The notes under the pieces are model-generated. The model saw nothing but the letters and a program-made list of their open reading frames with translations. It had not been told where the DNA came from and ran no database searches. This document shows positions 42,794 through 50,627 of a stretch of 64,000 nt of DNA, in pieces. The stretch is from Methylobacterium sp. J-067 (GTDB taxonomy: Bacteria > Pseudomonadota > Alphaproteobacteria > Rhizobiales > Beijerinckiaceae): the NCBI RefSeq assembly GCF_022829465.1, contig NZ_JAKSXZ010000081.1, positions 83,236-147,235 on the forward strand, given 5' to 3'. The translations under genes and the position numbers were made by a program. Numbering within the stretch: position 1 is the first letter of the stretch; every line of letters begins with the position of its first letter.

Positions 42794-42886
42794 CGTCATC
42801 GCGAGCGCAGCGAAGCGACCCAGGGCAGCGGGACGCCACCCATGGTGGCGCATCCCTGGATTGCTTCGCTTCGCTCGCAAAGACAG
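42794..42886. repeat. Palindromic intergenic repeat between hemA and bchI
   Basis: A long imperfect hairpin. The left arm includes GCGAGCGCAGCGAAGC and ends in CCAGGG (42820-42825). The right arm runs from CCCTGGATTGC (42854) to GCTTCGCTCGC. They are complementary over about 25 bases with a few mismatches. A second small palindrome GCCACC-CAT-GGTGGC forms the tip. The unit resembles the short palindromes scattered in Methylobacterium and Bradyrhizobium-type genomes. It may also end the hemA transcript. Confidence 0.7.
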
Positions 42887-42927
42887 GGTGCGGTCGCCCC
42901 GTCCCAAGACCCGAACCCGGAACCGAC

Positions 42928-43938
42928 GTGCCCCCCTTTCCCTTCTCGGCCATCGTCGGCCAGGACGAGATGCGCCAAGCGCTGCTGATCGCGGCGGTGG
43001 ATCCTGCGGTCGGGGGCGTGCTGGTCTTCGGGGACCGGGGGACGGGCAAGTCCACCGCCATCCGGGCGCTGGCCGCCCTCCTGCCGCCGATGAACGCGGT
43101 GGCCGGCTGCCCCTACAATTGCGATCCGGCGAGCCCGGCGGACCTCTGCCCGCACTGCGCGGAAGGAGGCCCGCGCAAGGCCCAAAAGAAGCCCGTGCCG
43201 GTGGTGGACCTGCCGCTCGGCGCCACCGAGGATCGGGTGGTCGGAACCCTCGATCTCGAACGGGCGCTCGGCGCCGGGGTGAAGGCGTTCGAGCCGGGGC
43301 TGCTCGCCCGCGCCAACCGGGGCTTCCTCTACATCGACGAGGTGAACCTGCTGGAAGACCACCTCGTGGACCTGCTCCTCGACGTGGCGGCCTCCGGCGT
43401 GAACACCGTGGAGCGCGAGGGCCTGTCCCTGCGCCATCCGGCGCGGTTCGTCCTCGTCGGCTCCGGCAACCCGGAGGAGGGCGAGTTGCGCCCGCAGCTC
43501 CTCGACCGGTTCGGCCTCGCCTGCGAGGTCGCCACCCCCACCGACATCGCCACCCGCATCGCCGTGGTCCGCGCCCGCGACGCCTACGAGCGCGACCCGG
43601 ACGCCTTCTGCGCCGCCCATGCGAAGGAGGACACCGCCATCCGCAAGCGGATCGAGGCAGCGCGCAAGCGGCTTCCCGCCGTCACCGTGCCGGATGCGGC
43701 CCTGGAACAGGCGGCCCGCCTCTGCCTCGCGCTGGGCACGGACGGCCTGCGCGGCGAACTCACGCTGATGCGCACCGCCCGCGCGCTCGCCGCCCTCGAC
43801 GGCGCCGGGACCGTCACCGACGACCATCTGCGCCGGATCGCCCCGGCGGCCCTGCGGCACCGGCTGCGCCGCAACCCGCTCGATGAATCGGGCTCGACGG
43901 TGCGCGTCGAGCGGGCGCTGGCCGAGGTGTTTGCGTGA
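42928..43938 (+). CDS. bchI: Magnesium chelatase ATPase subunit I
   Basis: A 336-residue AAA+ ATPase driving Mg insertion with BchD and BchH. Walker A is GDRGTGKS at residues 35-42, Walker B is GFLYIDEVNLLEDH, and the Cys-containing insertion AGCPYNCDPASPADLCPHC is typical. The sensor region has GSGNPEEGELRPQLLDRFGL. GTG 42928 gives the expected N-terminus (FPFSAIVGQDEMRQALL); the SD is weak. The gene follows the palindromic repeat, so bchI-bchD-bchO probably has its own promoter. It overlaps bchD by four bases. Confidence 0.95.
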   Translation: MPPFPFSAIVGQDEMRQALLIAAVDPAVGGVLVFGDRGTGKSTAIRALAALLPPMNAVAGCPYNCDPASPADLCPHCAEGGPRKAQKKPVPVVDLPLGATEDRVVGTLDLERALGAGVKAFEPGLLARANRGFLYIDEVNLLEDHLVDLLLDVAASGVNTVEREGLSLRHPARFVLVGSGNPEEGELRPQLLDRFGLACEVATPTDIATRIAVVRARDAYERDPDAFCAAHAKEDTAIRKRIEAARKRLPAVTVPDAALEQAARLCLALGTDGLRGELTLMRTARALAALDGAGTVTDDHLRRIAPAALRHRLRRNPLDESGSTVRVERALAEVFA

Positions 43939-45581
43939 CCACGGCCGGCGAGCCGGAGCGCATCTGGGCCGACGCCCTCCTCGCCCTCCGTCTCCTCGCC
44001 CAGGACCCGCATGGCCTCGGCGGCATCGTGGTCCGCGCCGGGCCTGGCCCCGTGCGCGATGCCTGGATCGAGCGCCTGCGCGACGCCCTCGGGCCGGAGC
44101 GCCCATTCCGCCGGATGCCCCCCGGCATCGGCGACGAGGGGCTGCTCGGCGGGCTCGACCTCGCCGCGACCCTCTCCGCCGGGCGGCCGGTGACGCGGAC
44201 GGGCCTCCTCGCGGCGGCCGATGGCGGGGTGATCGTCGTGCCCATGGCCGAGCGGCTGGAGCCCGGCACCGCCGCGCGCCTCGCCGCCGCCCTCGATACC
44301 GGCCGCGCGGGGCCGGAGGGTGCATCGGCCCGGTTCGGCCTCGTGCTCCTCGACGAAGGCCGGGACGACGAGGCCGCGCCCGTCGCCCTCGCCGACAGGC
44401 TCGCCTTCCGCATCGACCTCGATTCCGTGCCGCCGCGCGTCGCCCTCACCGAGGGTCGCGCGGTTGAGGAACCGGAGGTGGAGGAGGCCGATCCGGTTGC
44501 GATGCTGTGCAGCCTCGCGTCGGCCTTCGGCATCGCCTCACCCCGCGCGCCGATCCTGGCCCTGCGGGTGGCGCGGGCGCTGGCCACGGACAACGCGGCC
44601 GTCACGGCGGCACGGCTCGTCCTCGCCCCCCGCGCCGAGCGCCTGCCCGAACCCCCGCCGCCGCCGGAGGCACCGCCGGAGAACGAGCGCGAGGAAACCC
44701 CGCCCGGGCAGGGCGAGGAGCGCGAGCCCGCGCCGCCGGAGGATGTGGTGCTGGATGCCGTGCGCGCGGCCATTCCCCCGCGCCTCCTCGACCTGCTGCT
44801 CGCCGGCGGCTTGCGCCGGTCGGACGCGAGGGCGGGGCGGGGCGGCAGACCGGAGGCGGTGTCGCGGACCGGGCGGCCGGTCGGCCACCGGCCCGGCGAC
44901 CCGAGACGGGGCCGCCTCGATCTCCTGGCGACGTTGCGCGCCGCCGCCCCCTGGCAGCGCCTGCGTCAGGGCGAGGGACGCCTCGCAATTCGGCGGGACG
45001 ACCTGCGCATCCGCAAGCTGCGCCGCCGGGTCGAGACGACCACGGTGTTCTGCGTCGATGCCTCGGGCTCGGCCGCCCTCGAACGGCTCGCGGAGGCGAA
45101 GGGTGCCGTCGAAGCGCTGCTTGCGGAAGCCTATGTCCGGCGGGACCGGGTCGCGCTGGTGGCGTTCCGGGGCACGGGGGCGGATCTCGTCCTGCCGCCG
45201 ACGCGCTCGCTCACGCGGGCGAAGCGCGGCCTCGCGGGGTTGCCCGGCGGCGGGGGCACGCCCCTGGCCTCCGGGCTCGACGCCGCGCTCACCGTGGCGC
45301 TCGGCGTGCGCCGGGGCGGGGGCAACGCCGTCGTGGTGGTGCTGACGGATGGGCGGGCCAACGTCGCCCGCGACGGGGCGGGCGGACGGGCGAGGGCCGG
45401 CGACGAGGCGTTGCAGGCGGCCCGCGCCCTCCGGCAGGCGGGGCTCCCGGCCCTGGTGGTCGATACCGGCGCCCGGGGCGGCGGCGCAAAGGCCATGGCC
45501 GAGGCCATGGCGGCGCGCTACCTCGCGCTGCCCCGGCTCGACAGCGGCGCCATCGGCGCCGCCGTGAAGGCGATCCGGTGA
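43935..45581 (+). CDS. bchD: Magnesium chelatase subunit D
   Basis: A 548-residue subunit with a degenerate AAA+ domain (no Walker A lysine in VVRAGPGPVRDAW), an acidic Pro-rich linker around residues 235-270 (PEPPPPPEAPPENERE), and a C-terminal integrin I/VWA domain. The metal site starts VFCVDASGSAALERL, and LVAFRGTGADLVLPPTRSLTRAKR and VVLTDGRANVARDG are typical. It bridges BchI and BchH. GTG start overlapping bchI. Confidence 0.94.
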   Translation: MTTAGEPERIWADALLALRLLAQDPHGLGGIVVRAGPGPVRDAWIERLRDALGPERPFRRMPPGIGDEGLLGGLDLAATLSAGRPVTRTGLLAAADGGVIVVPMAERLEPGTAARLAAALDTGRAGPEGASARFGLVLLDEGRDDEAAPVALADRLAFRIDLDSVPPRVALTEGRAVEEPEVEEADPVAMLCSLASAFGIASPRAPILALRVARALATDNAAVTAARLVLAPRAERLPEPPPPPEAPPENEREETPPGQGEEREPAPPEDVVLDAVRAAIPPRLLDLLLAGGLRRSDARAGRGGRPEAVSRTGRPVGHRPGDPRRGRLDLLATLRAAAPWQRLRQGEGRLAIRRDDLRIRKLRRRVETTTVFCVDASGSAALERLAEAKGAVEALLAEAYVRRDRVALVAFRGTGADLVLPPTRSLTRAKRGLAGLPGGGGTPLASGLDAALTVALGVRRGGGNAVVVVLTDGRANVARDGAGGRARAGDEALQAARALRQAGLPALVVDTGARGGGAKAMAEAMAARYLALPRLDSGAIGAAVKAIR

Positions 45582-45586
45582 GGGGC

Positions 45587-45730
45587 CTACGGCTCGCTGG
45601 CGATGCCGAGATCGGCGAGGCGCTGGTGATGGGCGATCCAGGATTCGAACGCCCCGCGCAGGAGGGCGGCGAAGTTCCAGCCGGCGAAGCTGGCGGCGGC
45701 GTGCGGGCTGGTGGGGACGAGAGGTATCAT
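45587..45730 (-). CDS. Small unknown protein (47 residues)
   Basis: ATG 45730 is preceded by CAGGAGCAGG, a good ribosome site. The product contains SFAGWNFAALLRGAFESWIAHHQRLADLGIASEP; a helix ending in LADLGI recalls the tail of small DUF1127-type proteins, but the characteristic Arg-rich pattern is missing. The gene is antisense to nothing and lies tail to tail with bchD. Real but unassigned, or possibly spurious. Confidence 0.4.
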   Translation of the reverse strand: MIPLVPTSPHAAASFAGWNFAALLRGAFESWIAHHQRLADLGIASEP

Positions 45731-45824
45731 GACCTGCTCCTGAGGTGGGTGCGCGTCTTCTTGTTGAGTGACCGTAGGGTGCGCCTCATCCCGCATCGCA
45801 ACAAGCACCCGCAGATCACCCGTG

Positions 45825-45843
45825 CCATGCGGAGATCGCATGG
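45825..45843. promoter_or_regulatory. Palindrome upstream of bchO and the small minus-strand gene
   Basis: CCATGCG (45825-45831) and CGCATGG (45837-45843) form a perfect 7-bp inverted repeat with a 5-base spacer in the 242-base gap between the 47-residue gene and bchO. It has the look of a dimeric repressor site and could serve either divergent gene. The rest of the gap (45731-45972) shows no gene I would call. Confidence 0.4.
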
Positions 45844-45972
45844 TTTGCCAATACCTTACGAAATACTTCCGCCCATGAACGATAAAGCCGGACCTGCGGT
45901 CGCCTTGCCCCGCCATGCTGCGATGCGGCAAGATCGGGCGGTCCACCCGGCGATTTTTGCGAGGCCCGTGCT

Positions 45973-46881
45973 GTGAGCGTCGATACCCGAGACCGGCCGG
46001 ATTGGGAGCGGGACGGCCACGATTGGCCCCACCGCGCGGCGAGCCGCTTCGTGACGGCCGGGGGCCTCTCCTGGCACGTCCAGGAATTCGGCCCGGCCGA
46101 CGCGCCTGTGCTCCTGCTCCTGCACGGCACGGGGGCGGCCAACCATTCCTGGCGGGGCTTCGCGCCGCTGCTCGCCGGCTCCTTCCGGGTGATCGCGCCG
46201 GATCTGCCCGGCCACGGCTTCACCGATCCGCTGCCGGACGGCACGCTCTCCCTGCCGGGCATGGCGAAGGCAGTCTCGGCTTTGGTGCAGGGTCTCGGGG
46301 TGGCGCCCGCCATCGTGGCGGGTCATTCGGCCGGGGCGGCGATCCTGGCGCGGATGTGCCTCGACGGGATGGTCGCCCCGCGCCTGTTCGCGGCGTTCAA
46401 CGGGGCGCTGGCGCCGCTGCCGGGGGCGGCGAGCTTCCTGTTCCCGAGCATGGCGCGGCTGCTTTTCCTGAACCCCTTCACCCCGCGTTTCTTCGCCTGG
46501 ACCGCCGACAGCGCCGCCGTGCGCCGGCTGATCGAGGGCACGGGCTCGCGCCTCGACCCGGTGGGGCTCGATCTCTACCGGCGGCTCTTCGCCCGCGCCG
46601 GGCACGTGCGGGGGGCCCTCGGCATGATGGCGAACTGGGATCTCGACCGGCTGCACCGCGACCTGCCGAGGCTCGCGACGCGGACGCTCCTGATCGTCGG
46701 CGGCGACGACAAGGCGATTTCGCCCGACACCGCCTTCACCCTGGTGAAGCGCCTGCCCGATGCGCGGGTGAAGCTGGTGCGCGGCCTCGGCCATCTGGCG
46801 CACGAGGAAGCGCCTGAGTGTGTGGCCGAGATCCTGCTTGAGGAAGCGCGGGCGCTCGGGATCGTGTCGGCCCCGGGGTAG
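45973..46881 (+). CDS. bchO: BchO, alpha/beta hydrolase associated with magnesium chelatase
   Basis: A 302-residue alpha/beta hydrolase. The nucleophile elbow is VAGHSAGAAIL, the oxyanion region LLLHGTGAANHSWRGF, and the late histidine lies in GLGHLAHEEAPECV. The N-terminal DWERDGHDWPHRAASRFVTAGGLSWHVQ is characteristic of BchO, whose exact reaction in bacteriochlorophyll synthesis is unknown. Follows bchI-bchD with a 391-base gap, larger than usual for this trio. GTG at 45973; GTG 45968 is in another frame. Confidence 0.9.
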   Translation: MSVDTRDRPDWERDGHDWPHRAASRFVTAGGLSWHVQEFGPADAPVLLLLHGTGAANHSWRGFAPLLAGSFRVIAPDLPGHGFTDPLPDGTLSLPGMAKAVSALVQGLGVAPAIVAGHSAGAAILARMCLDGMVAPRLFAAFNGALAPLPGAASFLFPSMARLLFLNPFTPRFFAWTADSAAVRRLIEGTGSRLDPVGLDLYRRLFARAGHVRGALGMMANWDLDRLHRDLPRLATRTLLIVGGDDKAISPDTAFTLVKRLPDARVKLVRGLGHLAHEEAPECVAEILLEEARALGIVSAPG

Positions 46882-46946
46882 CGCCCGAACCCCGGCGCGC
46901 TTACCTCCGTATCCGAAATACAGGCGACGGGGAGAGCGGTGCGAGG

Positions 46947-47720
46947 ATGGGCAGGCCCGTAATCGGCGTGATCGGCAATGCGCGCCTGCTCGAAAACCGC
47001 TTCCCGGCCCAGATCGTGGGCATCAACAACCTGCGCGCCCTGGCCGAGGTGGCGGGTGCCCTGCCGCTGGTCTTCGCCGGCTGCCCGCAGGTGACGGACC
47101 TCGGCGACCTCCTCGACACGGTGGACGGCGTGCTGCTCACGGGGGGCCGGGCGAACGTCCACCCCCGCCGCTTCGGCCTGCCGGCGGACCCCGCCCACGA
47201 GCCCTACGACGAATCCCGCGATGCCCTGGCCCTTCCGCTGGTCGAGGCCTGCGTGGCGCGCGGCGTGCCGCTGTTCGGCATCTGCCGGGGCTTCCAGGAG
47301 ATGAACGTCGCCTTCGGCGGCACCCTCGACCCGGAGATCCGCGACCTGCCGGGGCGGCTCAACCACCGGATGCCGCGCCTGCCGAACGGCGAGCTGCATC
47401 CGGATTTCGAGGTGCTGTTCGCGGATCGCCACGACGTGACGCTGACGGAGGGCGGCGTGTTCGCCCAGTTGATCGGCCGCGACCGGATCCGCGTGAATTC
47501 CCTGCACGGGCAGGGCATCCGCGAGAAGGGCGAGCGGATCGTCGTCGAGGGCATCGCGGAGGACGGGACCATTGAGGCGATCCGCATCGACGGGGCGCCG
47601 GGCTTCGCGCTGGGCGTCCAGTGGCATGCCGAGCACGGCACCGCCACGAGCGACGTCAACCGGCCCCTTGTGGCGGCCTTCGGCCAAGCCGTGGCGGAGA
47701 AGGCACGAACGCACCGATAG
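46947..47720 (+). CDS. Class I glutamine amidotransferase / gamma-glutamyl hydrolase family protein (peptidase C26)
   Basis: A 257-residue PuuD-like hydrolase. The nucleophile is Cys113 in LFGICRGFQEMNVAFGG, the oxyanion strand is GVLLTGGRANVHP, and the His/Glu of the triad are in GVQWHAEHG. E. coli PuuD splits gamma-glutamyl-GABA in putrescine use; other members act on related amides. Substrate is not predictable here. It precedes larC by 50 bases in the same direction, so it may be in one operon with the lar genes. Confidence 0.88.
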   Translation: MGRPVIGVIGNARLLENRFPAQIVGINNLRALAEVAGALPLVFAGCPQVTDLGDLLDTVDGVLLTGGRANVHPRRFGLPADPAHEPYDESRDALALPLVEACVARGVPLFGICRGFQEMNVAFGGTLDPEIRDLPGRLNHRMPRLPNGELHPDFEVLFADRHDVTLTEGGVFAQLIGRDRIRVNSLHGQGIREKGERIVVEGIAEDGTIEAIRIDGAPGFALGVQWHAEHGTATSDVNRPLVAAFGQAVAEKARTHR

Positions 47721-47770
47721 GGCGCGATGTCGCCCTCGACAAAACCGCCGCGCGCCCGACCTCTGGCGGG

Positions 47771-49066
47771 ATGCAGATCCATCTCGATGCCTTGGGCGGC
47801 GTCGCCGGCGACATGGTCGTGGCCGCTCTCCTCGACGCCTTCCCCGAGCACGAGGCCGGGGTCGCCCGCAGCGTGCGCGCCGCGCTGGCCGAGGCCGCGC
47901 CGGATGCGGCTGGCGGCGTCGCCTGCAACCTCTCCGCGCATTCCGACGGCATCCTCACCGGCCGCCGCTTCGCGGTGACGCGCGACGGGCGCCCGGCCGA
48001 GGAGAACGGACACCACCACGATCACGGGCACGATCACAGCCATCACCATGATCACGCCCATCACGGGCATCACCACCATCACGCCCACCGGCATTGGGCC
48101 GAGATCCGCGATAGCCTGCGCCGGGCCGACCTCGCGCCGGAGGTGGCGCGGCACGCCCTGGCGATCTTCGGGCATCTCGCCGAGGCCGAGGGGCGGGTCC
48201 ACGGCATCCCGGTGGATCACGTCGCCTTCCACGAGGTCGGCGCGTGGGATTCCATCGCCGACATCGTCGCCACCGCCCATATCGTGGCAGCCCTCGGTGC
48301 GAGCGCCTGGACCGTCTCGGCCCTGCCGCTCGGCGGCGGGCGGGTGAAGACGCAGCACGGCCCCCTGCCGGTCCCGGCGCCGGCCACGACGCTGCTCCTC
48401 GACGGCTTCGCCCTGGTCGATGACGGCATCCACGGCGAGCGCGTGACGCCGACCGGCGCCGCGATCCTGCGCCATCTCTGCGGCGGCGGGACCATGCGGG
48501 CGCCGGGGGCGCGGGTGCTCGCCCGCTCCGGTACCGGCTTCGGCACACGGCGCCTGCCGGGCATCAGCAATTGCCTGCGCGTTCTCGCCTTCGAGGAAGG
48601 CGCCGCGCACCAGCCCGCCGGAGCGCGGGAGATCGGCATCGTCGAGTTCGAGGTGGACGACCAGACCGCCGAGGATCTGGCGCAGGGCCTCGACCGCATC
48701 CGCGCTCACGAGGCGGTGCTCGACGCGGTGCAGATGCCGGTCTTCGGCAAGAAGGGCCGGATGATGACCCATGTCCGCGTGCTCGCCCGCGCCGACGCCC
48801 TCGACGCGGCCATCGGCGCCTGCTTCCGCGAGACCACGACGATCGGCCTGCGTTACCGCAAGGAAGCCGGCATCGCCCTGGAGCGGGACAGCGTGAGCGT
48901 CGAGGCGGAGGGCCGGGAGGTCAGGGTGAAGCGGGTGGCGCGGCCGGGCGGGCGCACCGCCAAGGCCGAGGCCGACGACGCTCTTGCGGGCGAGGATCAC
49001 GCCGCCCGCGCCCGCCTGCGCCGGACGGCCGAGCGCATCGCCCTCGACCAGGGAGACGGGAAATGA
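47771..49066 (+). CDS. larC: Nickel-pincer cofactor nickel insertase LarC
   Basis: A 431-residue CTP-dependent cyclometallase that inserts nickel into the pyridinium bis-thiocarboxylate pincer. The N-terminal LDALGGVAGDMVVAALLD, FHEVGAWDSIADIVATA and PLPVPAPATTLLLDG blocks are diagnostic. Residues 81-108 form a metal-storage loop with 19 histidines in 28 positions. Unlike the Lactobacillus gene, which needs a programmed frameshift (larC1/larC2), the whole protein is in one frame. It overlaps larE (ATGA). Confidence 0.94.
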   Translation: MQIHLDALGGVAGDMVVAALLDAFPEHEAGVARSVRAALAEAAPDAAGGVACNLSAHSDGILTGRRFAVTRDGRPAEENGHHHDHGHDHSHHHDHAHHGHHHHHAHRHWAEIRDSLRRADLAPEVARHALAIFGHLAEAEGRVHGIPVDHVAFHEVGAWDSIADIVATAHIVAALGASAWTVSALPLGGGRVKTQHGPLPVPAPATTLLLDGFALVDDGIHGERVTPTGAAILRHLCGGGTMRAPGARVLARSGTGFGTRRLPGISNCLRVLAFEEGAAHQPAGAREIGIVEFEVDDQTAEDLAQGLDRIRAHEAVLDAVQMPVFGKKGRMMTHVRVLARADALDAAIGACFRETTTIGLRYRKEAGIALERDSVSVEAEGREVRVKRVARPGGRTAKAEADDALAGEDHAARARLRRTAERIALDQGDGK

Positions 49067-49869
49067 CACGTCTCGAAGAGGTGCTGGCCGGCATCGGCCC
49101 TCTGGCCGTCGCGGTGAGCGGCGGCGTCGACAGCCTGACGCTCGCCGCCTTGAGCCACCGGGTGCTCGGGGACGGCGCCGCCATGGTCCACGCCGCCTCG
49201 CCCGCCGTGCCCGCCGAGGCGACGGCGCGGGTGCGGCGCGAGGCCGAGCGGGAAGGCTGGGCGCTGACCGTCGTGCAGGCCGGGGAATTCGACGATCCCC
49301 GCTACCGGGCGAACCCGGTGAACCGCTGCTTCTTCTGCAAGACGAACCTCTACGGCACGATCCGCACGGTGACGGACCGGCAGATGGTGTCGGGCGCGAA
49401 CCTGAACGACCTCGGCGAGTACCGCCCTGGCCTCGATGCCGCCCGCGAGCACGGGGTGCGCCACCCCTATGTTGAGGCGGGGCTCGACAAGGCCGCCGTG
49501 CGGGCGCTCGCCCGCGATCTCGGCCTCGGCGACGTGGCAGAGCTGCCCTCCGCGCCCTGCCTGTCGAGCCGCGTCGAGACTGGCTTGCGGATCGAGCCGG
49601 AGATGCTGGCCTTCATCCATGCGGTGGAGGGGATGGTCGGCGGCGCCCTTGGCGCAAGCGATGCCCGCCGGGCCGTGCGCTGCCGCGTCCGCGCGGCGGG
49701 GGTGGCGATCGAACTCGACCCCGCGAGCCTCGCCGCCCTCGACGCATCGACGCGGGACGACCTGGCCGGCCGGATCGCGGCGGCGGCCCCTGCGGGCCTC
49801 GTCGGCGGCGGCGTACGCTTCCTGCCCTACAAGGTCGGCAGCGCCTTCCTCACCGGAGACGCGGCGTGA
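49063..49869 (+). CDS. larE: Nickel-pincer cofactor sulfur transferase LarE
   Basis: A 268-residue PP-loop ATPase that converts the two carboxylates of the pincer precursor to thiocarboxylates. The PP-loop is SGGVDS at residues 19-24. Three cysteines, Cys89 and Cys92 (NRCFFCKTNLY) and Cys166 (SAPCLSSR), match the LarE type that holds a [4Fe-4S] cluster and acts catalytically, rather than the single-cysteine sacrificial type. It sits between larC and larB with overlaps on both sides. Confidence 0.93.
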   Translation: MTRLEEVLAGIGPLAVAVSGGVDSLTLAALSHRVLGDGAAMVHAASPAVPAEATARVRREAEREGWALTVVQAGEFDDPRYRANPVNRCFFCKTNLYGTIRTVTDRQMVSGANLNDLGEYRPGLDAAREHGVRHPYVEAGLDKAAVRALARDLGLGDVAELPSAPCLSSRVETGLRIEPEMLAFIHAVEGMVGGALGASDARRAVRCRVRAAGVAIELDPASLAALDASTRDDLAGRIAAAAPAGLVGGGVRFLPYKVGSAFLTGDAA

Positions 49870-50552
49870 GCACCAAGGACGAATTCCTCCTCGATTTCGG
49901 CCGGGCCGAACGGATCGGCCTCGAAGAGGCGATCTACTGCGCCGGCAAGTCGGCGGCGCAGATCGACGCCATCCTCGACGCCGCCGCCGAGCGGGGCGCC
50001 CGCTTCCTCCTCACCCGCCTGGATACCGACAAGCTCGACGCCCTGCCGGGCCACCACCGCCGGGCCCTCGATTACTGCCCGGTCTCGCGCACCGCCTTCT
50101 TCGGCGAGCCGCGCCCGGTGGAGGCGGTGCCCACCGTCGCGGTCGTGGCGGCCGGCACCTCGGACGTGCCCGTCGCCCGCGAGGCCCTGCGCACGCTGCA
50201 CTACCAGGGCCGGGGCGCGACCCTCATCGCCGATGTCGGCGTCGCCGGCCTGTGGCGGCTGACCCAGCGGGTCGAGGAGATCCGCGCCCACCCCATCGTC
50301 ATCGTGGCGGCGGGGATGGATGCCGCCCTGCCGAGCGTCGTCGGCGGCCTCGTCGCCTCCCCCGTCATCGCGGTGCCGACCTCCGTCGGCTACGGCGTCG
50401 CGGAGGGCGGGCACACCGCCCTGAACTCGGTGCTGGCGAGCTGCGCCCCCGGCATCACCGTCGTGAACATCGACAACGGCTACGGCGCCGCCTGCGCGGC
50501 GCTCCGCCTCCTGCACGCGGCGGAGCGTCTCGCCCGCGCCGCCGAACGATGA
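49866..50552 (+). CDS. larB: Nickel-pincer cofactor biosynthesis carboxylase/hydrolase LarB
   Basis: A 228-residue enzyme that carboxylates and hydrolyses nicotinic acid adenine dinucleotide, the first pincer step. The C-terminal half has the AIR-carboxylase-like fold with VVAAGTSDVPVAREA, VGVAGLWRL, VVAAGMDAALPSVVGGLV and NIDNGYGAACAA. The GTG start overlaps larE. It closes the operon; no larA (lactate racemase) or other known client gene is in the window. Confidence 0.94.
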   Translation: MSTKDEFLLDFGRAERIGLEEAIYCAGKSAAQIDAILDAAAERGARFLLTRLDTDKLDALPGHHRRALDYCPVSRTAFFGEPRPVEAVPTVAVVAAGTSDVPVAREALRTLHYQGRGATLIADVGVAGLWRLTQRVEEIRAHPIVIVAAGMDAALPSVVGGLVASPVIAVPTSVGYGVAEGGHTALNSVLASCAPGITVVNIDNGYGAACAALRLLHAAERLARAAER

Positions 50553-50627
50553 CGCCCTGCGGCGGTTGATCCCCACACCCCGGAGCGCCCCGATGACAGA
50601 CCCGAAGCGACCCTCACGGAGACCGAC

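Noticed and set aside
45587..45730. Calling the 47-residue protein DUF1127
   Set aside because: Only the LADLGI ending is reminiscent; the Arg-rich helix typical of the family is missing.
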